Shown: positions 8,665 through 17,672, counted from the stretch's first letter. The stretch is DNA of 51,023 bases from Steroidobacteraceae bacterium (GCA_025451845.1 JANWJS010000006.1:1-51023); one strand, 5' to 3'. Notes: generated by a model from the sequence alone, not told the origin. A program made the numbers and translations.

Positions 8665-9654
8665 TTAGGTGACGGCCTGAATCGGTGAGACGGCGACGAT
8701 CTGTGGACCGCGACCGGCGCGAGGGACTCGATTGACGAAGCGCCGCGGTTTCACGATGAGCACATCGCATTTGAGATGGTCGAGGACCCGCTCGGCGGTG
8801 TTGCCGACGGCCAATCGCTTGAGGCCCGAGCGCGAGATGGCGCCCATCACCAGGACATCGGCGGCGATCTCGCGGGTCACGTCCTCGATGGCATCGATCG
8901 GATGCCTTGCGACCATGTGCCGGCGCGGTTGCGGAATGTTGACGCCGCGCAATGTACGATCGAGCGTTTGGCGCGCCCGTTTCTCCGCGGCGGCCTCGAT
9001 CGTCTGAGCCGCTTCCGCTAGGGCAAGACCCGTCGGCAGCTTGCCAATCGGGAGGGGATCGAATGCATTGACCGCATGGAGCTGTCCGTGGAGCGCACGC
9101 GCAAGAGCGCTCGCACAGCCGAGTATTTCCCGATCGAGCTTGACGGGCTTGGAGAAGGCGTGGCTCGGATCGACCGCCGCCAGAATCCGTGGGCGTCGAT
9201 ACTTCTTCGCGGTCTTCACCAGCAGTACCGGCACCGTCGAGAGCCGCAGGAGCTCAAAGTCGGTGAAGTGCAACAGCCAGGAGAAGCGGTGGGAGGTTGG
9301 GTGACGATCAGCGACGATGAGGTCCGCATCGAAGCGCCGCGCGGCGCGGATTACGGCTTCGTACGCCGGGAAATCCCAGTCGACGGCCGAGTCCGCCGCG
9401 ATACCGCTGCTCGCGAGCCGTCGCGCCAGCGCTTCGAGCCGCCCTGCGGGCCGCCCGAGCTCGGTGCGCTCGATTTGCGGGAGATCGTAGCCATTGGCTT
9501 GCGAGACATCGATGTAGAGCGGCTCCGACTTAGCATGAAACAGTCGGAGCTTCGCGCCGAGTGCCCGCGCGAGCTGGGCCGCTTTCTCCATGGCGGGGAG
9601 GGATGGCGCCCACGGGTCCTTGACGGCGACGAGGATGCGGCGAATGTCTGACAT
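8665..9654 (-). CDS. Tandem-domain universal stress protein (UspE-like)
   Basis: This 329-residue cytoplasmic protein has two Usp domains. Domain 1 (about 1-147) starts RRILVAVKDPWAPSLPAMEK and ends VPVLLVKTAKK. Domain 2 (about 150-310) starts RILAAVDPSHAFSKPVKLD and contains VLVMGAISRSGLKRLAVGNT, then AERVLDHLKCDVLIVKP. This matches the UspE organisation, in which the second domain keeps a G-x2-G-x9-like loop. It leads a two-gene unit with glucokinase. The ATG at 9654 has GGGAG nine bases upstream. A degenerate copy of the island palindrome lies 65 bases upstream, overlapping the end of the response regulator gene. Confidence 0.9.
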   Translation of the reverse strand: MSDIRRILVAVKDPWAPSLPAMEKAAQLARALGAKLRLFHAKSEPLYIDVSQANGYDLPQIERTELGRPAGRLEALARRLASSGIAADSAVDWDFPAYEAVIRAARRFDADLIVADRHPTSHRFSWLLHFTDFELLRLSTVPVLLVKTAKKYRRPRILAAVDPSHAFSKPVKLDREILGCASALARALHGQLHAVNAFDPLPIGKLPTGLALAEAAQTIEAAAEKRARQTLDRTLRGVNIPQPRRHMVARHPIDAIEDVTREIAADVLVMGAISRSGLKRLAVGNTAERVLDHLKCDVLIVKPRRFVNRVPRAGRGPQIVAVSPIQAVT

Positions 9655-9719
9655 GGTTGGCGACTCCCGGAATCGGCTCTGTCGCTATCCTCGCCGATCA
9701 CGAGCGGTCCGCCATCCGG

Positions 9720-9737
9720 ATGGGTACTTACGTACTA
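9720..9737 (-). promoter_or_regulatory. Degenerate copy of the island palindrome, uspE-like promoter
   Basis: ATGGGTACTTACGTACTA resembles the NO-reductase operator (ATACGTACTTCCCGCATC) over its left half and lies 65 bases before the UspE-like start. Nearby TACGTA and GTACTAGTAC also form short palindromes. The match is weak and the assignment is mostly positional. Confidence 0.35.
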
Positions 9738-10351
9738 GTACTGACGTCCATTGTCATGCGCACGAGCTCAGCGAGCGATGCGGCGCCGCTTTTCTCCATG
9801 ACCCGGGCACGATGAATCTCGAGGGTGCGCTGGCTGACGTCGAGCTCGTACGCCATGATCTTGTTGGGCTTGCCCTGCACCATCAGCGCGAGCACCTCGC
9901 GCTCGCGCGGCGTGAGCGAGGCGAGACGCGCGCGGATGCGGTCGTGCTCCTCGAGGGCTGCGCGCGTCTTGGCGTCCTTGGCGAGCGCGTGCTGGATGCG
10001 ATCGATGAGGTCCTGGTCGCGGAAGGGCTTCTCGAGGAACTCGTGCGCGCCGTGCTGCATGGCCTCGACCGCCATCGGGATGTCGCCGTGTCCCGTGATG
10101 AAGATGACGGGGATGATGGCGCCGCGCAGATTCAGCTGCTGCTGCAGCTCGATGCCGCTCATGCCCGGCATTCGCACATCGAGCACGAGGCAGCCGTGCT
10201 GGGCCGGATCGTAGGCCGCGAGAAAGTCGCCTGCGGCGGCGAATGCCTGGTGATTGAGGCCCATCGACTTCAGCAGGAAGCCCAGCGAGCTGCGTACAGA
10301 CTCGTCGTCATCGACGACGAAGACGATGGGGTGAGATTTCTTCGTGCTCAT
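9728..10351 (-). CDS. FixJ-family two-component response regulator
   Basis: This 207-residue cytoplasmic transcription factor has an N-terminal receiver domain (VVDDDESVRSSL acidic pair, phospho-acceptor Asp in CLVLDVRMPGMSG, FITGHGDIPMAVEAM, conserved Lys in LEKPFRDQDLID). A LuxR/FixJ helix-turn-helix follows (LTPREREVLALMVQGKPNKI, then LDVSQRTLEIHRARVMEKSG). It resembles FixJ, TodT and StyR, which dimerise on inverted repeats when phosphorylated. It follows its likely sensor, the hybrid kinase at 10366-11898, by 14 bases. It is about 70 percent identical by eye to the regulator at 31757-32398. It is a good candidate to bind the recurring palindromes. Confidence 0.93.
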   Translation of the reverse strand: MSTKKSHPIVFVVDDDESVRSSLGFLLKSMGLNHQAFAAAGDFLAAYDPAQHGCLVLDVRMPGMSGIELQQQLNLRGAIIPVIFITGHGDIPMAVEAMQHGAHEFLEKPFRDQDLIDRIQHALAKDAKTRAALEEHDRIRARLASLTPREREVLALMVQGKPNKIMAYELDVSQRTLEIHRARVMEKSGAASLAELVRMTMDVSTST

Positions 10352-10365
10352 AAAGAGGTGCCCTT

Positions 10366-11898
10366 TCAGCCGTCGCCGGCGTCGCCCTTCGGGGGCAGGA
10401 GTGTGGAGATCAGCGCCAGCAGCTCATCGGCCCGGATGGGCTTGCTCGCGAGGCGTAGGCGGTCGTCGCGTACGATCTGGCGCAGGGTGGAGGACGTGTC
10501 GCCGCTCACGAGAACCGCGCCCAGTCTCTGTCCGACGAGCTCGCGCACCGCTGCGATCACATCGACCCCGGTCTCGCCCTTCTGCAGATGATAGTCGGCG
10601 ATCACGACATCGATCTGTGGATCGCGGCGCGCCTCCTGCACAGCCTCACTGAGCGAGGCGGCCCGCGCGACGGTAAATCCCTCGACTTCGAGCAGCATCG
10701 CGGTTGCGTTGCGTACACCGGCATCATCATCCACGAGCAGGACTCGCGCAGTTGACGGCAAATGCCGCGGCACGGCTGCGGGCTCCGCACTCGGAGCGGC
10801 CCAGCCAGCGGCGCGCACGGCCGCCGGCAGCTCCAGCGCGAAGATCGAGCCGCGGCCGACCTCGGAATGCACCTCGAGCCTCAATCCGAGCAATCGTACG
10901 AGGCGATGAACGATACTGAGGCCGAGTCCATATCCTTCGCGTGAACTGTTGCTCGTCACCCGGACCTGAAAGAACTCCTCGTAGATGTGCGGCAGTTGAT
11001 CGGCCGGGATGCCGACGCCCGTGTCGGCGACTTCCAGCCGCACACCGCGGCTGACCGGTGTGGAGCGCAGCTCGACCCAGCCCTGTTGCGTATACTTGAT
11101 CGCGTTGGAAACGAGGTTCCGCAGGATCTGCCCGACAAGCGACGGATCCGAATGCGCGGCGGGTGCTCCCGTGTCGATTCGTAGCTCGAGCCCCTTGCTC
11201 GCGGCGTGGCTCGCGAACTCCTTGCGCATCTCCTCAAAGAGCGCCGCGACGGCGAAGTCAGCCGGGTCCGGCCGGATCGCTCCCGATTCGAGCTTGCTCA
11301 TATCAAGGAGCGCGTTGGTGAGGCGCGACATCGCCTCGATGGCCTGGCCCTGCTGGGCGACCGCCTCGCCCGCGAGCGGCTCGCGAACAGTGCGCCGGAG
11401 TGTCCCGTTCAACAAAGACAGCGTCTGCAGCGGCTGGCGCAGGTCGTGACTCGCCGTCGCGAGGAATCGGCTCTTGGCGAGGTTGGCCCGGTCGGCGGCC
11501 TCGCGGGCTTGCTTGAGTTCGGTCTGGGTCCGCTTGCGCTCGGTGATGTCGCGGATCGCCGCGGCGACGAGCAGCTGCTCGCCCTCGCGGATGGGGCTCA
11601 GGCTGATCTCGACCGGGAGCTCCCGGCCATCCTGGTGGAGCACGTAGAGATCGAGATCCACGCCCATCGGGCGCGGGTGCGCGTCACGGTTGTAGCTGCG
11701 GCGATGGCCAAGATGGCCCGCCCGGAACCGCTCCGGCAGCAGGTCTTCGATACGCCGCCCGACGATGTCCTCTGGCAGATAGCCTGCAAGGGTCGCGATC
11801 TGCCGGCTGGCAAACAGGATGACTCCCGCCACATCGACGATCACGATTGCGTCGGGCGCGGATTCCAGGACTTTGCCGAGCAGTTCAGGGGAGAGCAT
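10366..11898 (-). CDS. PAS-domain hybrid sensor histidine kinase with C-terminal receiver
   Basis: The 510 residues have no membrane segment, so this is a soluble sensor. Residues about 5-120 form a PAS domain ending in the PAC-like VAAAIRDITERKR. The dimerisation/phospho-acceptor helix has SRFLATASHDLRQPLQTL (His about 151). The ATPase domain follows, with NLVSNAIKYT (N box), DTGVGIP (G1) and YGLGLSIVHRL (G2). A receiver domain (about 385-505) has VLLVDDDAGVRNAT and the Asp in VVIADYHLQKG. The HDLRQP H-box kinase group with a short PAS often pairs with FixJ-type regulators, as it does here. The PAS carries no obvious haem His motif that I can confirm, so the signal (oxygen, redox or NO) is unknown. 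It is closely related to the kinase at 48984-50540. Confidence 0.93.
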   Translation of the reverse strand: MLSPELLGKVLESAPDAIVIVDVAGVILFASRQIATLAGYLPEDIVGRRIEDLLPERFRAGHLGHRRSYNRDAHPRPMGVDLDLYVLHQDGRELPVEISLSPIREGEQLLVAAAIRDITERKRTQTELKQAREAADRANLAKSRFLATASHDLRQPLQTLSLLNGTLRRTVREPLAGEAVAQQGQAIEAMSRLTNALLDMSKLESGAIRPDPADFAVAALFEEMRKEFASHAASKGLELRIDTGAPAAHSDPSLVGQILRNLVSNAIKYTQQGWVELRSTPVSRGVRLEVADTGVGIPADQLPHIYEEFFQVRVTSNSSREGYGLGLSIVHRLVRLLGLRLEVHSEVGRGSIFALELPAAVRAAGWAAPSAEPAAVPRHLPSTARVLLVDDDAGVRNATAMLLEVEGFTVARAASLSEAVQEARRDPQIDVVIADYHLQKGETGVDVIAAVRELVGQRLGAVLVSGDTSSTLRQIVRDDRLRLASKPIRADELLALISTLLPPKGDAGDG

Positions 11899-11947
11899 GC
11901 GGGGTGATGAGCGTGGCCGCAGGGCACATCATACCCTTTGCGCTAGC

Positions 11948-13111
11948 TCAACCGGGCTTTCCGTCCACGCGCGGCGCCAACAACATCGGTGCGTAAATGC
12001 CCACAAAAAGCGCGAATGCTGCCGTCCAGAGAAGCGCAGCCAGCACGATGACCTCCCGATAGGCGAGCGGCAGCACGGCGAGGCCGAAGACTCGTACGAA
12101 CGCCGCGGCCGTGAGGAGCACATAGGCGAGCGCGATTAGCGGATCGACGACGAGCGGGCGGCCCGTATGGCCGAGGGAGGCCCGCGTCATGACTGCCAGA
12201 ATCATCGAAGCCGCCGCCCCGATCGTGAGCGCGTGCAGCCAGAATGCGGCCGGCGCAGCGCCTGTCAGGAGGGCAATCGCTTTCAGCGCAAGTCCGACCG
12301 GCAGCCAGAGGTACGCCAGATGCAACACCCAGACGATCGGTTGGCGCAACGTTCGCAGTGGCTGCCACTGCGCGAGTCTCACGGCCTGCACTAGGGCCGC
12401 CAGCGCCGCGATGGCTCCGGCGATCGTTCCGTCAGGCACAAAAAGGTCGCCGAGAGCCACGGCGACCATCGCAGCCACGGCGAGCGCGGTCAGTGTCGAC
12501 GAAACGCGTACCGTGGCTGGATTCCCGGGTCTGAGCGCCGAGGCGGTAAACGCCGGGACGATCCGCCCGCCGATCACGGTGACGAGCAGCAGGACGACAT
12601 CGATGCCGACAATCAGCGCGTGCAGCGATTGGCTGGAGTTGCCATGCGCCAGGCCCCAATAGAACGCGACGTCTGACAGCCAGAGTGCGCCGAGCACGGC
12701 GAGGAGCGGGGTATTGCGGTTGCGCTCTCGCGTAAGCGGTGGCAGCACCAGTGCCGCGAGCGCCGGCAGGAAGGCAAGGTCGATCGCGGCGACGGCGGGA
12801 AACGGCCAGAGGGCGGCCGTCGCGACCGCGATCCGGCCGAGCAGCCACAGCCCCGCGAGCGATGCGAGCGGCCAGCCCGCAAATCCGCGCGCGCCCGTCC
12901 AGCTGGGCACCGCCGTGAGGAGAAATCCCCCGATCGCGACGCCGATGAATCCGAACAGCATCTCGTGTCCATGCCAGAGAGTGGGCGGCCACCCCGTCAC
13001 GAGCGGCAGGCCGAAGGCGTAGCTCGCCGCCCACCAGGGAATGAGCAGTGCCGCTGCGAGCCCCGCTGCGAGGAAGAAAGGCCGGAAACCGTATCGCAGG
13101 ACGGGTGTCAT
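11948..13111 (-). CDS. nnrS: NnrS family membrane protein (NO-related)
   Basis: The 387 residues are almost wholly hydrophobic with about 12 predicted membrane helices. The start GFRPFFLAAGLAAALLIPWW and the LWHGHEMLFGFIGVAIGGFL segment are hallmarks of NnrS. That family consists of haem/copper-containing inner-membrane proteins co-expressed with denitrification genes and linked to nitric oxide tolerance. GGRIVPAFTASAL and MTRASLGHTGRPL are further family motifs. Its ATG overlaps the stop of the upstream kinase gene by four bases (13108-13111), so the two are translationally coupled. Together with the NO reductase at 29.3 kb it points to nitric oxide as one stress handled by this island. Confidence 0.93.
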   Translation of the reverse strand: MTPVLRYGFRPFFLAAGLAAALLIPWWAASYAFGLPLVTGWPPTLWHGHEMLFGFIGVAIGGFLLTAVPSWTGARGFAGWPLASLAGLWLLGRIAVATAALWPFPAVAAIDLAFLPALAALVLPPLTRERNRNTPLLAVLGALWLSDVAFYWGLAHGNSSQSLHALIVGIDVVLLLVTVIGGRIVPAFTASALRPGNPATVRVSSTLTALAVAAMVAVALGDLFVPDGTIAGAIAALAALVQAVRLAQWQPLRTLRQPIVWVLHLAYLWLPVGLALKAIALLTGAAPAAFWLHALTIGAAASMILAVMTRASLGHTGRPLVVDPLIALAYVLLTAAAFVRVFGLAVLPLAYREVIVLAALLWTAAFALFVGIYAPMLLAPRVDGKPG

Positions 13112-13923
13112 CCGCCTGCAGGCTCTGCCGGGAGCCGGATGTAGAAGCAGGCGCCATGTGGCAGGTTGGGTCTATGCCCGAGGGAACCGCCGTGGGCGCG
13201 CACCACTGTGTTGCTGATCGCCAAGCCGAGCCCGGTGCCCTCGGCCTTGGTGGAGAAGAACGGATCGAACAGGCGCTCGAGCGCCTGCGCCGAGAGACCC
13301 GGGCCGTTGTCGCAGATCATTATCTCCACATCGCCGTCGGTGCTGAGCCCCGTCCCCAAGCGCAGCTCGCGCGGATCGGACGCGGTGATCGATGACGCCT
13401 CGAGACCGTTGCGGACGAGATTCAGGATCACATGCTGCAACTGCACGGCATCAATCGACACCGAAGGCAGCCCCGGTGCGAGCTCGAGCTTCGCGTAGGC
13501 GCGGTGAACACGTGCATCCGCTAGAACCAGGTCCCGGATCTGTTCGATGATGACGTTGATATCGGTGCGCTCGCGCTTCATGGGCTGCGAGCGCGCGAGG
13601 CTGCGCAAGCGGCGCAGGATCTCGCCTGCGCGCACGGCCTGGTCGGCGATCTCGCGCAAGGCCTTCCGCACGTCCTCAAGGTCAGCCCCGGGACGGCCGA
13701 GCAGCCGATCGCAGGCCTGGGCGTAGTTGGCGATGGCGGTCAGGGGCTGATTGAGCTCGTGCGCGACGCCCGCCGCCATCTCCCCGATTGTGGCGAGGCG
13801 CGAAACCTGCAGCATCCGGCCGTGCAGGGCATCTGCGCCTTCGGTAGGCGACTCATCATCGAGCGGGGCGGTCCCGGAGGGCGGTGAAGAGGGCGATTTT
13901 GGCGTCTGTTCTCGAGACTTCAT
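13108..13923 (-). CDS. Sensor histidine kinase lacking a sensor domain
   Basis: This 271-residue protein has a short disordered N-terminus (about 30 residues), then a FixL/DctB/NtrB-type kinase core: RLATIGEMAAGVAHELNQPL (His about 55), LNLVRNGLEA (N box), CDNGPGLS (G1), DPFFSTKAEGTGLGLAISN (F and G2). No PAS, GAF or membrane segment precedes the H-box, so input must come from a partner protein or the protein signals constitutively. Because it is coupled to nnrS by an ATGA overlap, NnrS is a conceivable membrane partner; that is inference. Likely phosphorylation targets are the FixJ-type regulators in the window. An inverted repeat lies 59 bases upstream. Confidence 0.9.
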   Translation of the reverse strand: MKSREQTPKSPSSPPSGTAPLDDESPTEGADALHGRMLQVSRLATIGEMAAGVAHELNQPLTAIANYAQACDRLLGRPGADLEDVRKALREIADQAVRAGEILRRLRSLARSQPMKRERTDINVIIEQIRDLVLADARVHRAYAKLELAPGLPSVSIDAVQLQHVILNLVRNGLEASSITASDPRELRLGTGLSTDGDVEIMICDNGPGLSAQALERLFDPFFSTKAEGTGLGLAISNTVVRAHGGSLGHRPNLPHGACFYIRLPAEPAGG

Positions 13924-13982
13924 GGTACGCAGGTAGTCATCAATTCAATGCAGTATCGGCCCTCGTTCCCCCTGCTGTCTCT

Positions 13983-13999
13983 AGGTAGCTTCCGTACCT
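13983..13999 (-). promoter_or_regulatory. Inverted repeat AGGTA-N7-TACCT upstream of the kinase-nnrS unit
   Basis: AGGTAGCTTCCGTACCT has perfect 5-base arms and shares GTA-CTTCC with the NO-reductase operator. It sits between the divergent kinase (59 bases) and LOG genes. It may be a variant of the island operator or a separate site. Confidence 0.35.
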
Positions 14000-14103
14000 C
14001 GACGACGGTCACGCTCGGTGGAGGATGCCTTGAGGTGAGCCACCGCCGCAGTCGTGAATAGTGCGTATAGGACCTGCGCTGCGCCGATGACCAGAATAGG
14101 CCC

Positions 14104-15099
14104 GTGAGTGACCATTCATCGCATAGGCCGTCCCGGGCAGCACCGCTCTCGATCCAACGGCCCGCGCATCCGCACGAGCGCAAAGTACCGCTGCCATGGC
14201 ATCGTCCCAAAGACGCGCGGGATGACCCACGGGCCACCGAGCGTCTCCAGGTCATTCTAGCGAGCGCGAGCTACCGGCAGGCCGATCAGGACGTGGAGTT
14301 TCTCCAGCAGGACGAGAACCGCGGCGTTCGCTTGCAGCTCGACTACTCCAAGACCGAGCTCCTTCTCGAGGCCCATGGGATCGAGCATACCGTGGTCGTA
14401 TTCGGCAGCACCCGCATTCACGAGCCGGCGGCGGCGCGGCGCGAAGCGGAAACATTGCGGGCGGCGCTGGCGAAGAATCCCGGCGAGGCGTCGCTCAAGC
14501 GGCGCTTGGCGGTCGCCGAGCGTATCGTCGCCAAGAGCCACTATTACGAGCTCGCGCGCGAGCTCGGGCGCTTGATCGGCGCCGCGGGGCACGGGCCTGG
14601 CGATAACAGGGTGACTGTCATCACGGGCGGTGGCCCGGGAGTGATGGAAGCGGCCAACCGCGGAGCTTTCGATGTGGGCGCGAAATCCATTGGTCTCAAC
14701 ATCACGCTGCCGCACGAGCAATATCCGAATCCGTATGTCGCGCCGGAATTGTGCGTTCGCTGTCATTATTTCGCCCTACGTAAGCTCCATTTCGTGAAGC
14801 GCGCCTGCGCCTTGGTGGCTTTTCCGGGCGGCTACGGGACGATCGATGAGCTGTTCGAGACCCTGACGCTGATTCAGACTCGGACCATCCGCCCCGTGCC
14901 GGTCGTGCTAGTCGGTAAGGAGTACTGGCGGCGCGCGGTGGACATCGATTTCCTCGCCGACGAAGGCGTGATCGATCCGGAAGATCGCGAGCTCTTCTGG
15001 TATGCGGAGAGTGCCGATGAGATCTGGCAGGGCATTCTGCGCTGGCATGAAATCAACGGTACTGCGCTCTATCCGCCAGCGGCCGAGGGGGCGCTGTAG
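14104..15099 (+). CDS. LOG family protein (lysine-decarboxylase-like Rossmann fold)
   Basis: The 331-residue cytoplasmic protein belongs to the TIGR00730/LOG superfamily. Visible motifs are VVVFGSTRI (first strand), VITGGGPGVMEAANRGAFDV (nucleotide-binding Gly-rich loop), SIGLNITLPHEQ, RKLHFVKRACALVAFPGG and PGGYGTIDELFET, the catalytic PGGxGTxxE signature. LOG proteins hydrolyse nucleotide 5'-monophosphates to free base and ribose-5-phosphate, as in cytokinin activation or PpnN-type salvage. This member has a 65-residue N-terminal extension compared with minimal LOGs. The start is a GTG at 14104, with only a weak ribosome site. It is divergent from the kinase-nnrS unit and 49 bases upstream of the L,D-transpeptidase gene. 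The physiological substrate here is unknown. Confidence 0.88.
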   Translation: MSDHSSHRPSRAAPLSIQRPAHPHERKVPLPWHRPKDARDDPRATERLQVILASASYRQADQDVEFLQQDENRGVRLQLDYSKTELLLEAHGIEHTVVVFGSTRIHEPAAARREAETLRAALAKNPGEASLKRRLAVAERIVAKSHYYELARELGRLIGAAGHGPGDNRVTVITGGGPGVMEAANRGAFDVGAKSIGLNITLPHEQYPNPYVAPELCVRCHYFALRKLHFVKRACALVAFPGGYGTIDELFETLTLIQTRTIRPVPVVLVGKEYWRRAVDIDFLADEGVIDPEDRELFWYAESADEIWQGILRWHEINGTALYPPAAEGAL

Positions 15100-15147
15100 G
15101 TAGAACAGCGGATGGGATGCGGCCGACGGACGGCGACAATTTCAATC

Positions 15148-16731
15148 ATGAGACTCAAGACTATCGGCGTGCCAGCACGCATTCGCGCCGCCTGCGCAGC
15201 AGCGGTCCTGCTGGCAAGCACGCCATCGTGCGCGGGGTCGGAGCCTCCCGCGGCACCGCCCAAAGTATCGTGCGCGGCTTCCGTTGATGAGGGCGGATCG
15301 CAGACGTCACTTGTGTCCGCGGCTCTGGGTCTCGCGACGCGCGAGAGTTGGAGCGTCCGCTTCCGGCAAAGCGATCACGGCGCGCCGCAAGCGCTTCGAA
15401 GCGTCTACGCCTCCGCGCAGGGGCCGTTGTGGCTCGCCCAGGGGCATCCCACGAGGCAGGCGCTGGCGCTCCTGTCGATCCTCGAGGGGGCTCGAGGATA
15501 CGGACTGCAGCCAACGGATTACGACGCGGCGCGCCTCTCAGCTCTTGCGACAGACATGAGTGGCCACAGCGTCCCCGGCCTCGGAAGGGCGATATACCGG
15601 CCGAGCCGGGCTCCTTGCGGCGGTAACGATGACGCGAAATTCGACCTGGATCTCTCGGCTGCGGCGATTGCCCTCGTATCGGACCTGCACTACGGTCGCA
15701 TCGACCCGCGTGCCGTGGGCTTCGATCTTGGCGCGCCCCGGCCCGATGACCTCGATCTCGGCAAGGCACTGCGGACGCTGGCCACAACCGACGATGTTGC
15801 CCACGCACTCGCAGGGTTCGAGCCGCAGTTCGAGCACTATCGGCTGCTCGAGCAGGCGCTCATGCATTACCAGCAGCTTGCCGCCGCGGACCCCGCGGAT
15901 GCGAGGCTCGCTGCGCGCGTCCGTAAGATCGATCTCACTCTGGAGCGCTGGCGCTGGCTGCCCGCCTTTCAAGCGCCGCCGATCATCGTGAACGTCCCCG
16001 AGTTCCGGCTGTTTGCCTTCCGGCAGATCACGGACCGGGCCGCCGACATTCTGCAGATGGACGTGATCGTGGGACGCACCTTCCCACGCACCCGCACACC
16101 GGTCTTCGCCGCCGACATGAAGTCGGTCATCTTTCGCCCCTACTGGGACGTTCCCCGCAGCATTACGCTACGGGAAATGCTGCCCAAGATTCGGGCGAAT
16201 CCAGGCTATCTGGCTTCGCAGCATCTCGAGATCGTCAGCAACGGTCCGGGAGCCGCGGTGTTGCCCCCGACACTTGCAAGCGCGCAGGCGCTCGCGGCGG
16301 GAATGGCGCGGCTGCGCCAGCAACCCGGACCCGACAATGCGCTCGGGCTCATCAAGTTCGATCTACCGAACTTCCACAGTATCTACCTGCATTCGACGCC
16401 GGCGCAGCAGCTCTTCCTGCGCTCCCCTCGTGCGTTCAGCCACGGCTGCATCCGGGTGAGCGAGCCGGTGGCGCTCGCCGCCTACGTGCTGCGCAATACG
16501 CCGGGCGGGTGGACCCCGGCCAGGATCGAAGCGGCGATGCATAGGACCGAGACCCGGCGCGTCGCGCTCGCCAATCCGATCCGAGTGATGATCTTGTACG
16601 GTACCGTGCTCGCCAAGGAGGACGGCGAGGTGTTGTTCTTTGATGATCTCTACGGCCAGGACCAGAGGCTCGAGCGGTTGCTCGCGCTCGCTCCCGTCGA
16701 GCGCGTCGCGCCTGTCATGACGGCGAAGTAG
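15148..16731 (+). CDS. L,D-transpeptidase (YcbB/LdtD-like)
   Basis: This is a periplasmic, roughly 527-residue enzyme with an N-terminal export signal (IRAACAAAVLLASTPSCA). Residues about 70-260 contain the scaffold and peptidoglycan-binding-like region. The YkuD catalytic domain follows: PPIIVNVPEFRLFAF, the MDVIVGRTFPRTRTPVF substrate strand, PYWDVPRSI and the catalytic HSTPAQQLFL...FSHGCIRVSEP motif with Cys and His. LdtD-type enzymes form 3-3 cross-links in peptidoglycan and help cells survive envelope stress. The ATG at 15148 was chosen because it places the signal peptide at the N-terminus; an in-frame start at 15112 would add 12 residues. It follows the LOG gene on the same strand and faces the truncated multicopper oxidase gene. 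Confidence 0.9.
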   Translation: MRLKTIGVPARIRAACAAAVLLASTPSCAGSEPPAAPPKVSCAASVDEGGSQTSLVSAALGLATRESWSVRFRQSDHGAPQALRSVYASAQGPLWLAQGHPTRQALALLSILEGARGYGLQPTDYDAARLSALATDMSGHSVPGLGRAIYRPSRAPCGGNDDAKFDLDLSAAAIALVSDLHYGRIDPRAVGFDLGAPRPDDLDLGKALRTLATTDDVAHALAGFEPQFEHYRLLEQALMHYQQLAAADPADARLAARVRKIDLTLERWRWLPAFQAPPIIVNVPEFRLFAFRQITDRAADILQMDVIVGRTFPRTRTPVFAADMKSVIFRPYWDVPRSITLREMLPKIRANPGYLASQHLEIVSNGPGAAVLPPTLASAQALAAGMARLRQQPGPDNALGLIKFDLPNFHSIYLHSTPAQQLFLRSPRAFSHGCIRVSEPVALAAYVLRNTPGGWTPARIEAAMHRTETRRVALANPIRVMILYGTVLAKEDGEVLFFDDLYGQDQRLERLLALAPVERVAPVMTAK

Positions 16732-16750
16732 CGCGACTGCGTGGCGCCCG

Positions 16751-17320
16751 TCAGGTGGTTTGAAACAGCGCCATGAAGCCGTAGTCCATGTGAAGCTGCA
16801 TGTGACAGTGGAACGGTGAGTCCCGGCTGATCGGCAGTGAAATCGACTCCATCGTCTGATAGCCGCCGAGCATGGCCACATCCTTCAATACCCCGGCCGT
16901 GGGGCCGCCGGCGATACGGGTCAGCTCGAATCGGCTTCGATGCAGGTGCATCGGATGGATATCGTCGCTCGCATTCCTCATCCGCAGGCGATAGCGACGG
17001 TCGAGTTGCAGCCGCCATGTGATCGGCATCGTCTTCATGTCGAAGGCGGTGCCGTTGATCGTCCAGCGATTGAAGCCGTGGTCGGCGGCGTTGTCCTTCG
17101 CGATGAGGATCTCAATCGTCTCATCGGACGGGGGCGGCTGTCGGTTGCGGTCGGCGAAGAGCCGGTAGTCCCATCTAAAAGGAGGAGGCGCGCGCCACAG
17201 GGGCTTCCCCTTGGCACCGGCGTATTCAATCACGACGCCCATGCCGTGCCCGCGGTCATCCTCATCGAGATCACCGAGCACCCAGATCCCGGGATGGCTC
17301 AATTCGACGATCGCGCTGAT
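16751..17320 (-). pseudogene. C-terminal half of a multicopper oxidase
   Basis: The minus strand encodes about 190 residues of a multicopper oxidase C-terminal cupredoxin domain: AIVELSHPGIWVLGDLDE, WTINGTAFDMKT, IHPMHLHRSRFELTRI (type 1/3 copper ligands) and the final SPFHCHMQLHMDYGFMALF (HCH-x3-H ligands). The first cupredoxin domains, the signal peptide and half of the trinuclear copper ligands are missing. Upstream of about 17320 the same frame runs antisense to an MFS transporter fragment, with no export signal. The gene was therefore cut and joined to foreign sequence. Translation from an upstream ATG at 17620 is possible on paper but would not give a working oxidase. Confidence 0.8.
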
Positions 17321-17355
17321 GCGTTTCCGCGGTGCCTTGTCGGCGGCGTCGCGGG

Positions 17356-17672
17356 ATTCGGGAGTTCCTGGGCTACGCTCTGCGCCTCTCGTTTCCGGGC
17401 GTCTTGCCGACCGCAGTCGTTGGTATTGGCCGATCACGCTCACCGGATATGTCGTGCAAATGGCATCCGTTCCACTGCTGGCTGTGGTCGGAAGTTGGCC
17501 GATGGCGGCGGTGCTCATTTCTCTTGAGCGCATTGGCCGAGCCACGCGCAATCCGCCGCGCGATGTCATGCCCGCGCAAGCCGGCGGGCAAATGGGACTT
17601 GGCTGGGCGTTCGGTATCAACGAAGGGCTCGATCAGCTCGGCGCACTCGTCGGTCCACGGGTGGTCGCGGCC
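17356..17672 (+). pseudogene. Internal fragment of an MFS transporter, frameshifted
   Basis: Two plus-strand frames together read REFLGYALRL, then VSGRLADRSRWYWPITLTGY, VVQMASVPLLAVVGSWPMAA, VLISLERIGRATRNPPRDVM and GWAFGINEGLDQLGALVGP. This is the characteristic cytoplasmic-loop region of a major facilitator family (GRLADR, E-R-x-G-x-A-x-R-N-P-x-R-D). A frameshift falls near 17393, where the frame changes between ALRL and VSGRL. Both ends of the transporter are missing. It is wedged between the truncated multicopper oxidase and the DUF882 gene. Confidence 0.7.

Noticed and set aside
9731..9740. GTACTAGTAC-type short palindrome as a separate operator
   Set aside because: It is too short to judge and it overlaps the degenerate copy of the 18-bp site and the regulator stop codon.
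9590..10591. Plus-strand frame of 333 codons opposite the first FixJ-type regulator
   Set aside because: Antisense shadow of the regulator and the kinase end; no domain pattern.
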